The notes under the pieces were generated by a model. That model had not been told where the DNA came from and ran no database searches. It was given only the letters and a program-made list of their open reading frames with translations. Both the position numbers and the translations under genes were made by a program. From Drosophila persimilis (lineage: Eukaryota; Arthropoda; Insecta; Diptera; Drosophilidae), in NCBI RefSeq assembly GCF_003286085.1, contig NW_020825413.1:1-64000 (forward strand): a stretch of 64,000 bases of DNA, read 5' to 3'. Positions 9,092 through 20,890 of the stretch are shown here, piece after piece (positions within the stretch are counted from its first letter, which is position 1; every line of letters begins with the position of its first letter).

Positions 9092-9956
9092 TGTGAGGAA
9101 AGGTATTCCCACAAGTAGGGGGCAGTATAGGGTTAAGCGCTAACGGCCGTTATCCGGGGATATCCGGAGGCGGCGAATTCCCGAGGAGAGCTCTCCCGGG
9201 GAACCAAGATGAGAGGGGAGGACCCCTGGAGAGAGAGCAGCGGGATGACGGGATCGGGCCGGCAGTGGCCCAGCGCATGACCAAATATGGTCATGAGATC
9301 ACGCCACCAGCCAGGTCCCGTTGGAAAGCGACAAGGGAATGAAGGAACGCCGATGGAAAAATACGGGCACCGCATGGCGGAAAGTGCCGTTAGCGCCAGG
9401 CGGCATCGGCGGCGCCGACGCAGAAGCGAGCCTATAAGAGGAGGGCCGCGACCAGGAACGGGGAGAGTCAGCAAACGGAGCTAGCAAGAGTGAAGTGAAT
9501 AGTGAGCCACAAGAGTGAGACCAAGCGAAGGGAAAAGAACTTTAGAAAGCGAACGCGTTGTGTGAGGATTGAGAGGCGGACTCGAGCGTGCAGCCAAGAG
9601 CCAAAGACCCCAATCCCTTGAACCAACGGTGCCACGCTTGAAGCGCATCCCACCAGGAGTGAGGCACCCTCGGGCCGAAAAGCCAAGTGAGTCGAGTGAG
9701 AGCGAACGCGTCAGGCGCCTGACTGAGAGGCGGATTTGGGCCACGTGCCAAGAATCGCTAGCCCCAGTCAGTAGAGCCGGCGGTGCCACGCTTGGCGACG
9801 CCGTGGGGAGCCCAGGGAGCGACACGCTCATCGAACCACAGAGGAGAACCAGGAGGAGAACCAGCACCGGAGTCGGAATAGCGTAGGATAGACTTAAGAT
9901 ACCAATAAAGCATATTAGCATACCAGTACAAGACCCAACCCGTGCCTTCTTACTTG
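9092..9956 (+). repeat. E1 LTR, 3' end truncated (unit 1)
   Basis: Starts TGTGAGGAAAGG and matches the LTR at 1330-2258 with few differences, including the TATA box (9433) and AATAAA (9904). It stops after TACTTG, about 75 bp before the proper LTR end, where inverted Helitron sequence begins. Confidence 0.85.
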
Positions 9957-9959
9957 TTT

Positions 9960-10058
9960 GTAGCGGCGTCTGCCGGAGGAGAGCCATACTGACTTAGTAT
10001 CGGGTATAGCTGTAGAGTTGCGGTGTCCGCAGCAACTCACAACGTTCCCCCTCGTTTT
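9960..10058 (-). mobile_element. Helitron 5'-end fragment H3, inverted (unit 1)
   Basis: Reverse complement of the family's first ~100 bp, including the GAGTTGC...GCAACTC hairpin and the TTATACCCGATAC subterminal repeat. It is cut at its inner side by the E1 LTR remnant. It is in inverted orientation to H4 on the other side of the BEL element. Confidence 0.85.
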
Positions 10059-10109
10059 ATTTTGGAAATATACAAAACAAAACTTTATAATATATCGTCG
10101 AATTATTTA

Positions 10110-10581
10110 TGTCGGGTCAAGCAGCTTAAATATTTTAAATTATTGCCAGTGGTGCGGCCCAAAGGAAATGCATTTTGGTTTTGTCGTTTCCAATGCCCCC
10201 ACTGCAAAGATCATTTGCTACCGCATATGCGCATGCAGCGGAATTCTTTCGTCTCCTTATGTCGCAATCTCTCGGACTCGGCTTAACAGCGTCCCCGAGC
10301 AACTCTAACGCTCTCGGGCTATCATACGCTCTCGCTCGCGTCTAAGCTTGCTGCATAGGGCCCGGCAGATTGGCCCTTCAGCCCTTGCATGGGCAGTTTT
10401 GAGCTAATCGTCGCAGCTATTAGATTAACATCCTCGCATCAATCGTTCGCCCAATCATTGCCATATGTACATACGCGATAAGTAGGTTTACATATGCAAA
10501 TAAATTGTGAATTATAACAGCCTCTCGACTTTCATTAACTTCAAATTGCAACAGTTATTAAAAACGCCTAATAGCTTAACA
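10110..10581 (+). repeat. BEL/Pao 5' LTR (unit 1)
   Basis: Starts TGTCGGGTCAAGC and ends TAGCTTAACA, then TTTGGTGACCCCGACGTGA, which looks like a primer binding site. Its first ~210 bp match the 3' LTR at 13117; the rest does not. Confidence 0.7.
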
Positions 10582-13080
10582 TTTGGTGACCCCGACGTGA
10601 TTGTGCAATAAATAATCTATCAGTGCAATCACCAACTAATATAGCATTCAAAGATCTAAACTAATTGCCATCTCAACCAGTGTCATCAACCACATAAGTT
10701 ATCCATAAGTTATCTATTGCTCGTGTTACTCTTTGCGACGATGGCAGCCATGTGACTAAAACTTTAGGACTTGCGTGGGATCCGGTTTCTGATCTACTAT
10801 TATTTTCGCTCTCGGCCCTTCAATCTTCTTTGAATTCCTGCTAGCGCTCTGTTTTGTCATCCATAGCGCGATTCTACGATCCTCTCGGACTAGCTGGTCC
10901 CGTAATTACTAAATCCAAAATCTTTCTCCAGCGTTTGTGCCAAGAGAAGTTGTCCTAGGATGAAAGCCTTCCAGTCGCACTGAACACCGAGTGGCAGGAA
11001 ATATGCACCAGGTTTGGTCAGATTCGTCGACTTGAATTTCCTCGGCTTGTAGTCCTTCCAGACTCTACGCTGGAAATTCACGGATTTTGCGATGCCAGCA
11101 ACGAGGCTTATGGTGCATGCATTTTTGTCATGTCCTAGGGTCAGCATTCCAGCAGTCACTTACTGTGTGCCAAATCTCGTGTGGCTCCTTTGAAGACACT
11201 TACAGTACCAAAGTTGGAGCTTTGTGGAGCGGAGTTGCTGGCTAGGCTCATATCTGAGATAGCTGGAATGAATGTATTCAAGGGAAGGTGTTACTGTTGG
11301 TGTGATTCTGCCGTTGCGCTCTCTTGGATTCGGGACGAGCCGTCAAGATTTAATATTTTTGTTGCAAATAGAGTGTCAACGATTCAGGAAATGACCGAAA
11401 AAATGGAATGGCGCTATGTTCCCACAGCTTTAAACCCAGCCGACATTCTGTCTCGAGGGGCTCATCCGACTGAGCTGAATGAGTCACCTCTTTGGGCTCA
11501 TGGTCCTCCATTTCTTTGCGGCTCCTCAGATGACTGGCCACCCACTGTGCTACCTGATAAGCCAGCCCTTGAACTTCGTCGGAAGGCTCTTCTGCTCAAA
11601 TCGCCCTACATGGACATTATTGCTAATTCCAAGTATGCGAATTCATTTGCTTCTTTGCAACGCGTTTTCGGATACATTCACAAGTTTTGCAACCGAATTC
11701 GGCGCCCCGGTCTCACTGTCGCAGACATTGAACATGGAACCCAGGTATTGCTACGACTAGTCCAGCGTACTCATCTATGGGAGGACATGAAGTCTCTGCG
11801 GGCAAGGGGAGCAGTCTCCTCATCGAGCTCAATCGCATCGTTATCGCCATTCATGGATCAGTTTGGACTTCTCAGGGTAGATGTTCGACTGAAAAGCTCT
11901 TCGTTGGAATTTGATGGCCGTCATCCAATCATCTTGCCCAGCAGCCATCCACTGACTCTTGCAATAATCTCCCATTTTCATGAGCGGAATCTGCACGCTG
12001 GTCCTCGAGCTTTGCTTGGACTAATTCGTTCCCAATATTGGCCTATTGGGGGGAGGAAGACGGTAAACAAGGCAGTAAACAAGTGCGTAAGATGCTTTCG
12101 ACTGAAGCCCAGGGTATTGGAGCATATTATGGCGGATCTTCCAAAGGAGCGGCTCGATGGTTCTCATGCCTTTGAGATCACAGGCGTGGACTTCTGTGGG
12201 CCGTTTTTCTACAAACCGGAGGCACGCAACAAGGCTCCAATCAAGTGCTACATCTGCATCTTCATTTGTTCCGCTACCAAGGCTGTTCATCTGGAGCTTA
12301 TAAAGGACTTATCCACAGTTGCTTTTCTACATGGACTAAGGCACTTCATATGTACTAGACGAAAGCCGCGGCAAATTTGGTCAGACAACGCAACCAATTT
12401 TGTCGGCGCTAAGAATGAGCTGATGGAATTAAAGCGCCTGGTCCTCAGCGATGACCATCAGAAGGCGCTGCTGGATTTTTGCTTGGTCGAGGCTATAGAC
12501 TGGCATTTCATTCCTCCGCGCTCCCCTCATTTTGGTGGTCTATGGGAGGCTGCAGTGAAGACGGCCAAGTACCACTTCTACCGTGCGATAGGCAACTCGG
12601 TTCTTGGATTTGACGAGCTGCGGACGCGGTTGTGCCACATCACGGCAGTGATTAATTCAAGACCTTTAGTTTCAATTTCAGAGAGCCCTGCCGATCTAGA
12701 CGTTCTAACTCCAGCGCATTTCTTGAATGGTGGCCCTCCTGCTTCGTTCGCTGAGCCTGACGTCACGCAGCTAAACTTCGATCGCCTGGACGGCTGGCAG
12801 CGCGTTTCGTACCTGCAGCAGCTCCTTTGGTCCCGGTGGAAGGAGGAGTACATAACGTCACTGCAGCAGCGCTCAAAGTGGCGCACTGTGAAGCCTAGTT
12901 TAGCTGTCGCCGATTTGGTTCTTGTCAAGGATGAGAATCTTCCTCCCATGAAGTGACCACTGGCGAGAGTGGTCGAGCTTTTGCCTGGACGAGATGGCGT
13001 TTCCCGAGTTGCTGTGCTGAAGACGTCATCTGGAATCACAAAGCGCGCCGTCAACAAGCTGTGCCTACTGCCAAATGCTG
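10582..13080 (+). pseudogene. BEL/Pao pol remnant: end of RT, RNase H and integrase (unit 1)
   Basis: A leader (10582-10750) runs straight into the later part of pol, so gag, protease and most of RT are deleted. From about 10865 the translation reads FYDPLGLAGPV and WQEICTRF blocks typical of BEL/Pao, interrupted by stops. The long open frame 11181-12956 carries an RNase H region ([34 protein letters not shown]) and an integrase. The integrase has an H-H-C-C finger (H near [16 protein letters not shown]), the DDE catalytic residues ([29 protein letters not shown]) and a C-terminal domain. A TGA at 12954-12956 stands where homologues would continue (the following frame reads PLARVVELLPGR and on to 13080), so the C-terminus is cut. 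The element cannot move by itself. Confidence 0.85.
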
Positions 13081-13116
13081 TTGCTGTTGAAAGTCAGGCT
13101 TCCAACGGGGGGAGTA

Positions 13117-13597
13117 TGTCAGATCAAGCAGCTTAAATATTTTAAATTATTGCCAGTGGTGCGGTCCAAAGGAAATGCATTTTGGTGTTGTCGTTTGCAC
13201 TGCAAAGATCATTTGCTACCGCATATGCGCATGCAGTGGAATTATTTCGTCTCCTTATGTCGCTATCTCTCGGACTCGGCTTAACAGCGTCCCCGAGCAG
13301 CTCTAACGCTCTCGGGCTATCTCGGACCCACAACGCTTCCTATGCTAATGCTAATTCGATTGGTGGCGTTTCGCCATCTGCCATCTGTTCTATCTAGAAC
13401 CACCAGCCGATTATAAAAACAATTGTGTTGAGTAAGGTAGTCTTGAGTAGTCTGAGGTACTCAGACTAGCACAGCGTAATACTTGATACAGCCGAACATC
13501 ATTAATAATTACTCTTATCAGTCTAGTGTGTGGGTAGTCGGAAGCTCACATCTTTTTTATGTGGTTTTGTAATCTACAAAATGTCTACATAAGAGTG
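13117..13597 (+). repeat. BEL/Pao 3' LTR, chimeric (unit 1)
   Basis: Follows a purine tract (AACGGGGGGAGTA). Positions 13117-13322 match the 5' LTR, but 13323-13597 is unrelated to it, so the two LTRs are not simple copies of each other. The end is taken where Helitron H4 begins. Confidence 0.6.
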
Positions 13598-14740
13598 AAA
13601 AACGAGGGGGAACGTTGTGAGTTGCTGCGGACACCGCAACTCTACAGTTATACCCGATACTAAGTCAGTATGGCTCTCCTCCGGCAGACGCCGCTAATAT
13701 TAAACGACACGACAAAGAGTGCGTGCGAGAGAGACAGAAAATCAGTCTGAGCGTGACGTCGGGCGCTGCGTAGCCACTAAAAATTGATTTCTTGCTTTTG
13801 GCTACAAAAATGATCCGATCTGATCCAGATTCGGCAACCGGATAGATATGGTCATTGTCTATGATTCTGCGTTTTTAGTTTACTCGATTTTGCAATATTG
13901 TGGATGCAACAGATTTTCGTCCTTTGTGTGGGCGGAAGGGGGTGGGGCGAAATTTTGAGATATACGTTTTATAGTGAGATCTAACAGGAGTGCGGATACC
14001 AAATTTGGTTACTCTAGCCTTAATAGTCTCTGAGATTTATGAATATCCCCAGATCTGCATCCTTTGCGGGGGCGGAAGGGGGTGTGGCGAAATTTTGAAA
14101 CAAACTCGTCTCGGTCCGATATATTAGGAGTGTGGATACCAAATTTGGTTGCTCTAGCTTTTATAGTCTCTGAGATCTAGGCGCTAATGTTTTACTCTAA
14201 GCAAAGCCGCCTATGCTACGTGTGTGTTAGAGAGAGACAGGGCGAGAAAAAATGAAATTGTTTTCTTGATGCTGGCTATAATAATAATACGATCCAATTC
14301 AGATTCCGCAGTCTAAAAGATATCGTCATTCTCTACGATTCTGCGTTTTTGGTTTTCTCGTATCTTTAAAAGTGTGGATGCCACAGATTTTCGCCCTTTG
14401 TGGGGGCGGAAGTGGGCGGGGCAAAGTTTTGAAATATTTTTGTAGCAGTGACATATCACAGAAGTCTGGATCCAAAATATCGTTGCTCTGGCTCTTATAG
14501 TCTTTGAGCATTAGGCGCTGAAGGGGACGGACAGACGGACAGACGGACGGACGGACAGACGGACAGACGGACGGACGGACAGACGGACAGATGGACAGAC
14601 AGACATGACTCAATCGACTCGGCTATTGATGCTGATATACTTTATGGGGTCGGAAACGAATCCTTCTGGACGTTACACACATCCACTTTTACCACAAATC
14701 TAATATACCCCAATACTCATTTTGAGTATCGGGTATAAAA
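13598..14740 (+). mobile_element. Helitron (DINE-1/mini-me type) H4, near full length
   Basis: Has the full 5' end with the GAGTTGC/GCAACTC hairpin, a subterminal TTATACCCGATAC that is the inverse of the 3'-terminal GTATCGGGTATAA, the two GGATACCAAATTTGGTT blocks, the GGAC/AGAC microsatellite and the 3' hairpin ATACTCATTTTGAGTAT. About 1.14 kb with no coding potential. The junction of the two 6110-bp units lies inside it (about 14372). Confidence 0.85.
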
Positions 14741-15201
14741 ACAGGGTCATACCTTGCATCAGAGGAACAGCGGAGCATCGCTAGAAATGATCGGTAAAGC
14801 TTGAATGAAGGCGGCGGAAGGCGTGAAAGCGGGAGGAAAACTTACCCGAAGCATCCAGAGGGCCAGAAAACCAGGAAACCAGGAAAACCAGACGCGCACA
14901 AGAAAAACAAAGAAAACACCCGGCATCGCGAGAAAATAGTACGTTTCCAGTCCATTGAGGAATTCGCGATCCGGAAGTAGAATACGCACGCTGCGACATA
15001 TCGAGTAGATCACAAAAACGACCTTACGCTTTATCGAGTGGAGCGTAAGGGCAACGCTGTGTCATATCGAGTAGGTCAGAATAGCGACCATACCCTATAT
15101 CGGGCGGGGCAAAAGAAGCAAAAGAAGCACCCGGGTCGAGAACAAAGCAAACCTGGGACGCGGAAAACCGGGGTTTTCCGCCAATAAAAGAAAGGGGGAA
15201 G
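14741..15201 (+). mobile_element. E1 3' untranslated region (unit 2)
   Basis: Copy of 8631-9091, including the purine tract before the LTR. Confidence 0.6.
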
Positions 15202-16066
15202 TGTGAGGAAAGGTATTCCCACAAGTAGGGGGCAGTATAGGGTTAAGCGCTAACGGCCGTTATCCGGGGATATCCGGAGGCGGCGAATTCCCGAGGAGAG
15301 CTCTCCCGGGGAACCAAGATGAGAGGGGAGGACCCCTGGAGAGAGAGCAGCGGGATGACGGGATCGGGCCGGCAGTGGCCCAGCGCATGACCAAATATGG
15401 TCATGAGATCACGCCACCAGCCAGGTCCCGTTGGAAAGCGACAAGGGAATGAAGGAACGCCGATGGAAAAATACGGGCACCGCATGGCGGAAAGTGCCGT
15501 TAGCGCCAGGCGGCATCGGCGGCGCCGACGCAGAAGCGAGCCTATAAGAGGAGGGCCGCGACCAGGAACGGGGAGAGTCAGCAAACGGAGCTAGCAAGAG
15601 TGAAGTGAATAGTGAGCCACAAGAGTGAGACCAAGCGAAGGGAAAAGAACTTTAGAAAGCGAACGCGTTGTGTGAGGATTGAGAGGCGGACTCGAGCGTG
15701 CAGCCAAGAGCCAAAGACCCCAATCCCTTGAACCAACGGTGCCACGCTTGAAGCGCATCCCACCAGGAGTGAGGCACCCTCGGGCCGAAAAGCCAAGTGA
15801 GTCGAGTGAGAGCGAACGCGTCAGGCGCCTGACTGAGAGGCGGATTTGGGCCACGTGCCAAGAATCGCTAGCCCCAGTCAGTAGAGCCGGCGGTGCCACG
15901 CTTGGCGACGCCGTGGGGAGCCCAGGGAGCGACACGCTCATCGAACCACAGAGGAGAACCAGGAGGAGAACCAGCACCGGAGTCGGAATAGCGTAGGATA
16001 GACTTAAGATACCAATAAAGCATATTAGCATACCAGTACAAGACCCAACCCGTGCCTTCTTACTTG
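15202..16066 (+). repeat. E1 LTR, 3' end truncated (unit 2)
   Basis: Copy of 9092-9956 with the same truncation, which shows the truncation predates the 6110-bp duplication. Confidence 0.85.
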
Positions 16067-16069
16067 TTT

Positions 16070-16168
16070 GTAGCGGCGTCTGCCGGAGGAGAGCCATACT
16101 GACTTAGTATCGGGTATAGCTGTAGAGTTGCGGTGTCCGCAGCAACTCACAACGTTCCCCCTCGTTTT
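16070..16168 (-). mobile_element. Helitron 5'-end fragment, inverted (unit 2)
   Basis: Copy of 9960-10058. Confidence 0.85.
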
Positions 16169-16219
16169 ATTTTGGAAATATACAAAACAAAACTTTATAA
16201 TATATCGTCGAATTATTTA

Positions 16220-16691
16220 TGTCGGGTCAAGCAGCTTAAATATTTTAAATTATTGCCAGTGGTGCGGCCCAAAGGAAATGCATTTTGGTTTTGTCGTTTC
16301 CAATGCCCCCACTGCAAAGATCATTTGCTACCGCATATGCGCATGCAGCGGAATTCTTTCGTCTCCTTATGTCGCAATCTCTCGGACTCGGCTTAACAGC
16401 GTCCCCGAGCAACTCTAACGCTCTCGGGCTATCATACGCTCTCGCTCGCGTCTAAGCTTGCTGCATAGGGCCCGGCAGATTGGCCCTTCAGCCCTTGCAT
16501 GGGCAGTTTTGAGCTAATCGTCGCAGCTATTAGATTAACATCCTCGCATCAATCGTTCGCCCAATCATTGCCATATGTACATACGCGATAAGTAGGTTTA
16601 CATATGCAAATAAATTGTGAATTATAACAGCCTCTCGACTTTCATTAACTTCAAATTGCAACAGTTATTAAAAACGCCTAATAGCTTAACA
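16220..16691 (+). repeat. BEL/Pao 5' LTR (unit 2)
   Basis: Copy of 10110-10581. Confidence 0.7.
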
Positions 16692-19190
16692 TTTGGTGAC
16701 CCCGACGTGATTGTGCAATAAATAATCTATCAGTGCAATCACCAACTAATATAGCATTCAAAGATCTAAACTAATTGCCATCTCAACCAGTGTCATCAAC
16801 CACATAAGTTATCCATAAGTTATCTATTGCTCGTGTTACTCTTTGCGACGATGGCAGCCATGTGACTAAAACTTTAGGACTTGCGTGGGATCCGGTTTCT
16901 GATCTACTATTATTTTCGCTCTCGGCCCTTCAATCTTCTTTGAATTCCTGCTAGCGCTCTGTTTTGTCATCCATAGCGCGATTCTACGATCCTCTCGGAC
17001 TAGCTGGTCCCGTAATTACTAAATCCAAAATCTTTCTCCAGCGTTTGTGCCAAGAGAAGTTGTCCTAGGATGAAAGCCTTCCAGTCGCACTGAACACCGA
17101 GTGGCAGGAAATATGCACCAGGTTTGGTCAGATTCGTCGACTTGAATTTCCTCGGCTTGTAGTCCTTCCAGACTCTACGCTGGAAATTCACGGATTTTGC
17201 GATGCCAGCAACGAGGCTTATGGTGCATGCATTTTTGTCATGTCCTAGGGTCAGCATTCCAGCAGTCACTTACTGTGTGCCAAATCTCGTGTGGCTCCTT
17301 TGAAGACACTTACAGTACCAAAGTTGGAGCTTTGTGGAGCGGAGTTGCTGGCTAGGCTCATATCTGAGATAGCTGGAATGAATGTATTCAAGGGAAGGTG
17401 TTACTGTTGGTGTGATTCTGCCGTTGCGCTCTCTTGGATTCGGGACGAGCCGTCAAGATTTAATATTTTTGTTGCAAATAGAGTGTCAACGATTCAGGAA
17501 ATGACCGAAAAAATGGAATGGCGCTATGTTCCCACAGCTTTAAACCCAGCCGACATTCTGTCTCGAGGGGCTCATCCGACTGAGCTGAATGAGTCACCTC
17601 TTTGGGCTCATGGTCCTCCATTTCTTTGCGGCTCCTCAGATGACTGGCCACCCACTGTGCTACCTGATAAGCCAGCCCTTGAACTTCGTCGGAAGGCTCT
17701 TCTGCTCAAATCGCCCTACATGGACATTATTGCTAATTCCAAGTATGCGAATTCATTTGCTTCTTTGCAACGCGTTTTCGGATACATTCACAAGTTTTGC
17801 AACCGAATTCGGCGCCCCGGTCTCACTGTCGCAGACATTGAACATGGAACCCAGGTATTGCTACGACTAGTCCAGCGTACTCATCTATGGGAGGACATGA
17901 AGTCTCTGCGGGCAAGGGGAGCAGTCTCCTCATCGAGCTCAATCGCATCGTTATCGCCATTCATGGATCAGTTTGGACTTCTCAGGGTAGATGTTCGACT
18001 GAAAAGCTCTTCGTTGGAATTTGATGGCCGTCATCCAATCATCTTGCCCAGCAGCCATCCACTGACTCTTGCAATAATCTCCCATTTTCATGAGCGGAAT
18101 CTGCACGCTGGTCCTCGAGCTTTGCTTGGACTAATTCGTTCCCAATATTGGCCTATTGGGGGGAGGAAGACGGTAAACAAGGCAGTAAACAAGTGCGTAA
18201 GATGCTTTCGACTGAAGCCCAGGGTATTGGAGCATATTATGGCGGATCTTCCAAAGGAGCGGCTCGATGGTTCTCATGCCTTTGAGATCACAGGCGTGGA
18301 CTTCTGTGGGCCGTTTTTCTACAAACCGGAGGCACGCAACAAGGCTCCAATCAAGTGCTACATCTGCATCTTCATTTGTTCCGCTACCAAGGCTGTTCAT
18401 CTGGAGCTTATAAAGGACTTATCCACAGTTGCTTTTCTACATGGACTAAGGCACTTCATATGTACTAGACGAAAGCCGCGGCAAATTTGGTCAGACAACG
18501 CAACCAATTTTGTCGGCGCTAAGAATGAGCTGATGGAATTAAAGCGCCTGGTCCTCAGCGATGACCATCAGAAGGCGCTGCTGGATTTTTGCTTGGTCGA
18601 GGCTATAGACTGGCATTTCATTCCTCCGCGCTCCCCTCATTTTGGTGGTCTATGGGAGGCTGCAGTGAAGACGGCCAAGTACCACTTCTACCGTGCGATA
18701 GGCAACTCGGTTCTTGGATTTGACGAGCTGCGGACGCGGTTGTGCCACATCACGGCAGTGATTAATTCAAGACCTTTAGTTTCAATTTCAGAGAGCCCTG
18801 CCGATCTAGACGTTCTAACTCCAGCGCATTTCTTGAATGGTGGCCCTCCTGCTTCGTTCGCTGAGCCTGACGTCACGCAGCTAAACTTCGATCGCCTGGA
18901 CGGCTGGCAGCGCGTTTCGTACCTGCAGCAGCTCCTTTGGTCCCGGTGGAAGGAGGAGTACATAACGTCACTGCAGCAGCGCTCAAAGTGGCGCACTGTG
19001 AAGCCTAGTTTAGCTGTCGCCGATTTGGTTCTTGTCAAGGATGAGAATCTTCCTCCCATGAAGTGACCACTGGCGAGAGTGGTCGAGCTTTTGCCTGGAC
19101 GAGATGGCGTTTCCCGAGTTGCTGTGCTGAAGACGTCATCTGGAATCACAAAGCGCGCCGTCAACAAGCTGTGCCTACTGCCAAATGCTG
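16692..19190 (+). pseudogene. BEL/Pao pol remnant (unit 2)
   Basis: Copy of 10582-13080 with the same deletion of gag to RT, the same internal stops and the same premature TGA (19064-19066). The long open frame 17291-19066 encodes an identical 591-residue RNase H-integrase segment. The shared defects show that the element was already dead when the unit was duplicated. Confidence 0.85.
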
Positions 19191-19226
19191 TTGCTGTTGA
19201 AAGTCAGGCTTCCAACGGGGGGAGTA

Positions 19227-19707
19227 TGTCAGATCAAGCAGCTTAAATATTTTAAATTATTGCCAGTGGTGCGGTCCAAAGGAAATGCATTTTGGTGTTG
19301 TCGTTTGCACTGCAAAGATCATTTGCTACCGCATATGCGCATGCAGTGGAATTATTTCGTCTCCTTATGTCGCTATCTCTCGGACTCGGCTTAACAGCGT
19401 CCCCGAGCAGCTCTAACGCTCTCGGGCTATCTCGGACCCACAACGCTTCCTATGCTAATGCTAATTCGATTGGTGGCGTTTCGCCATCTGCCATCTGTTC
19501 TATCTAGAACCACCAGCCGATTATAAAAACAATTGTGTTGAGTAAGGTAGTCTTGAGTAGTCTGAGGTACTCAGACTAGCACAGCGTAATACTTGATACA
19601 GCCGAACATCATTAATAATTACTCTTATCAGTCTAGTGTGTGGGTAGTCGGAAGCTCACATCTTTTTTATGTGGTTTTGTAATCTACAAAATGTCTACAT
19701 AAGAGTG
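19227..19707 (+). repeat. BEL/Pao 3' LTR, chimeric (unit 2)
   Basis: Copy of 13117-13597. Confidence 0.6.
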
Positions 19708-20836
19708 AAAAACGAGGGGGAACGTTGTGAGTTGCTGCGGACACCGCAACTCTACAGTTATACCCGATACTAAGTCAGTATGGCTCTCCTCCGGCAGACG
19801 CCGCTAATATTAAACGACACGACAAAGAGTGCGTGCGAGAGAGACAGAAAATCAGTCTGAGCGTGACGTCGGGCGCTGCGTAGCCACTAAAAATTGATTT
19901 CTTGCTTTTGGCTACAAAAATGATCCGATCTGATCCAGATTCGGCAACCGGATAGATATGGTCATTGTCTATGATTCTGCGTTTTTAGTTTACTCGATTT
20001 TGCAATATTGTGGATGCAACAGATTTTCGTCCTTTGTGTGGGCGGAAGGGGGTGGGGCGAAATTTTGAGATATACGTTTTATAGTGAGATCTAACAGGAG
20101 TGCGGATACCAAATTTGGTTACTCTAGCCTTAATAGTCTCTGAGATTTATGAATATCCCCAGATCTGCATCCTTTGCGGGGGCGGAAGGGGGTGTGGCGA
20201 AATTTTGAAACAAACTCGTCTCGGTCCGATATATTAGGAGTGTGGATACCAAATTTGGTTGCTCTAGCTTTTATAGTCTCTGAGATCTAGGCGCTAATGT
20301 TTTACTCTAAGCAAAGCCGCCTATGCTACGTGTGTGTTAGAGAGAGACAGGGCGAGAAAAAATGAAATTGTTTTCTTGATGCTGGCTATAATAATAATAC
20401 GATCCAATTCAGATTCCGCAGTCTAAAAGATATCGTCATTCTCTACGATTCTGCGTTTTTGGTTTTCTCGTATCTTTAAAATTGTGGATGCCACAGATTT
20501 TCGCCCTTTGTGGGGGCGGAAGTGGGCGGGGCAAAGTTTTGAAATATTTTTGTAGCAGTGACATATCACAGAAGTCTGGATCCAAAACATCGTTGCTCTA
20601 GCTCTTATAGTCTTTGAGCATTAGGCGCTGAAGGGGACGGACAGACGGACAGACGGACAGACGGACGGACGGACAGACGGACAGACGGACATGGCTCAAT
20701 CGACTCGGCTATTGATGCTGATCAAGAATATATATACTTTATGGGGTCGGAAACGATTCCTTCTGGACGTTACACACATACACTTTTACCACAAATCTAA
20801 TATACCCCAATACTCATTTTGAGTATCGGGTATAAA
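19708..20836 (+). mobile_element. Helitron (DINE-1/mini-me type) H5, full length
   Basis: The 5' two-thirds equal H4, but the 3' third (from about 20482) differs from H2 and H4: a different microsatellite arrangement, and TGATCAAGAATATATATACTTT, which H2 and H4 lack in part. This is the expected pattern if H2 and an ancestor of H5 recombined to create the 6110-bp duplication. It ends at the hairpin plus CGGGTATAA. Confidence 0.85.
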
Positions 20837-20890
20837 AACCCATATTGATATTTACATCTATAACTATTCTGGAGTAGTCTCTGTGGCTTC

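Larger units (their letters stand above)
8262..14371 (+). repeat. First copy of a 6110-bp tandem duplication
   Basis: Every feature here recurs 6110 bp further on with essentially the same sequence. The unit holds a Helitron 3' tail, the E1 3' end and truncated LTR, an inverted Helitron 5' end, a BEL/Pao remnant, and the 5' two-thirds of Helitron H4. The exact breakpoint can only be placed within shared Helitron sequence. Confidence 0.9.
14372..20481 (+). repeat. Second copy of the 6110-bp tandem duplication
   Basis: Same order and essentially the same sequence as 8262-14371. The only difference noticed by eye lies at the boundary (a G at 14371 against T at 8261 and 20481). Confidence 0.9.

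Noticed and set aside
9569..9987. Open frames on both strands within the E1 LTR (up to 168 codons)
   Set aside because: They lie in promoter, R and U5 sequence with TATA and AATAAA, show no protein motif, and change with single-base differences between LTR copies.
10018..10308. 96-codon frame at the BEL LTR start
   Set aside because: It spans the end of an inverted Helitron and the start of the LTR, so it is a chance frame.
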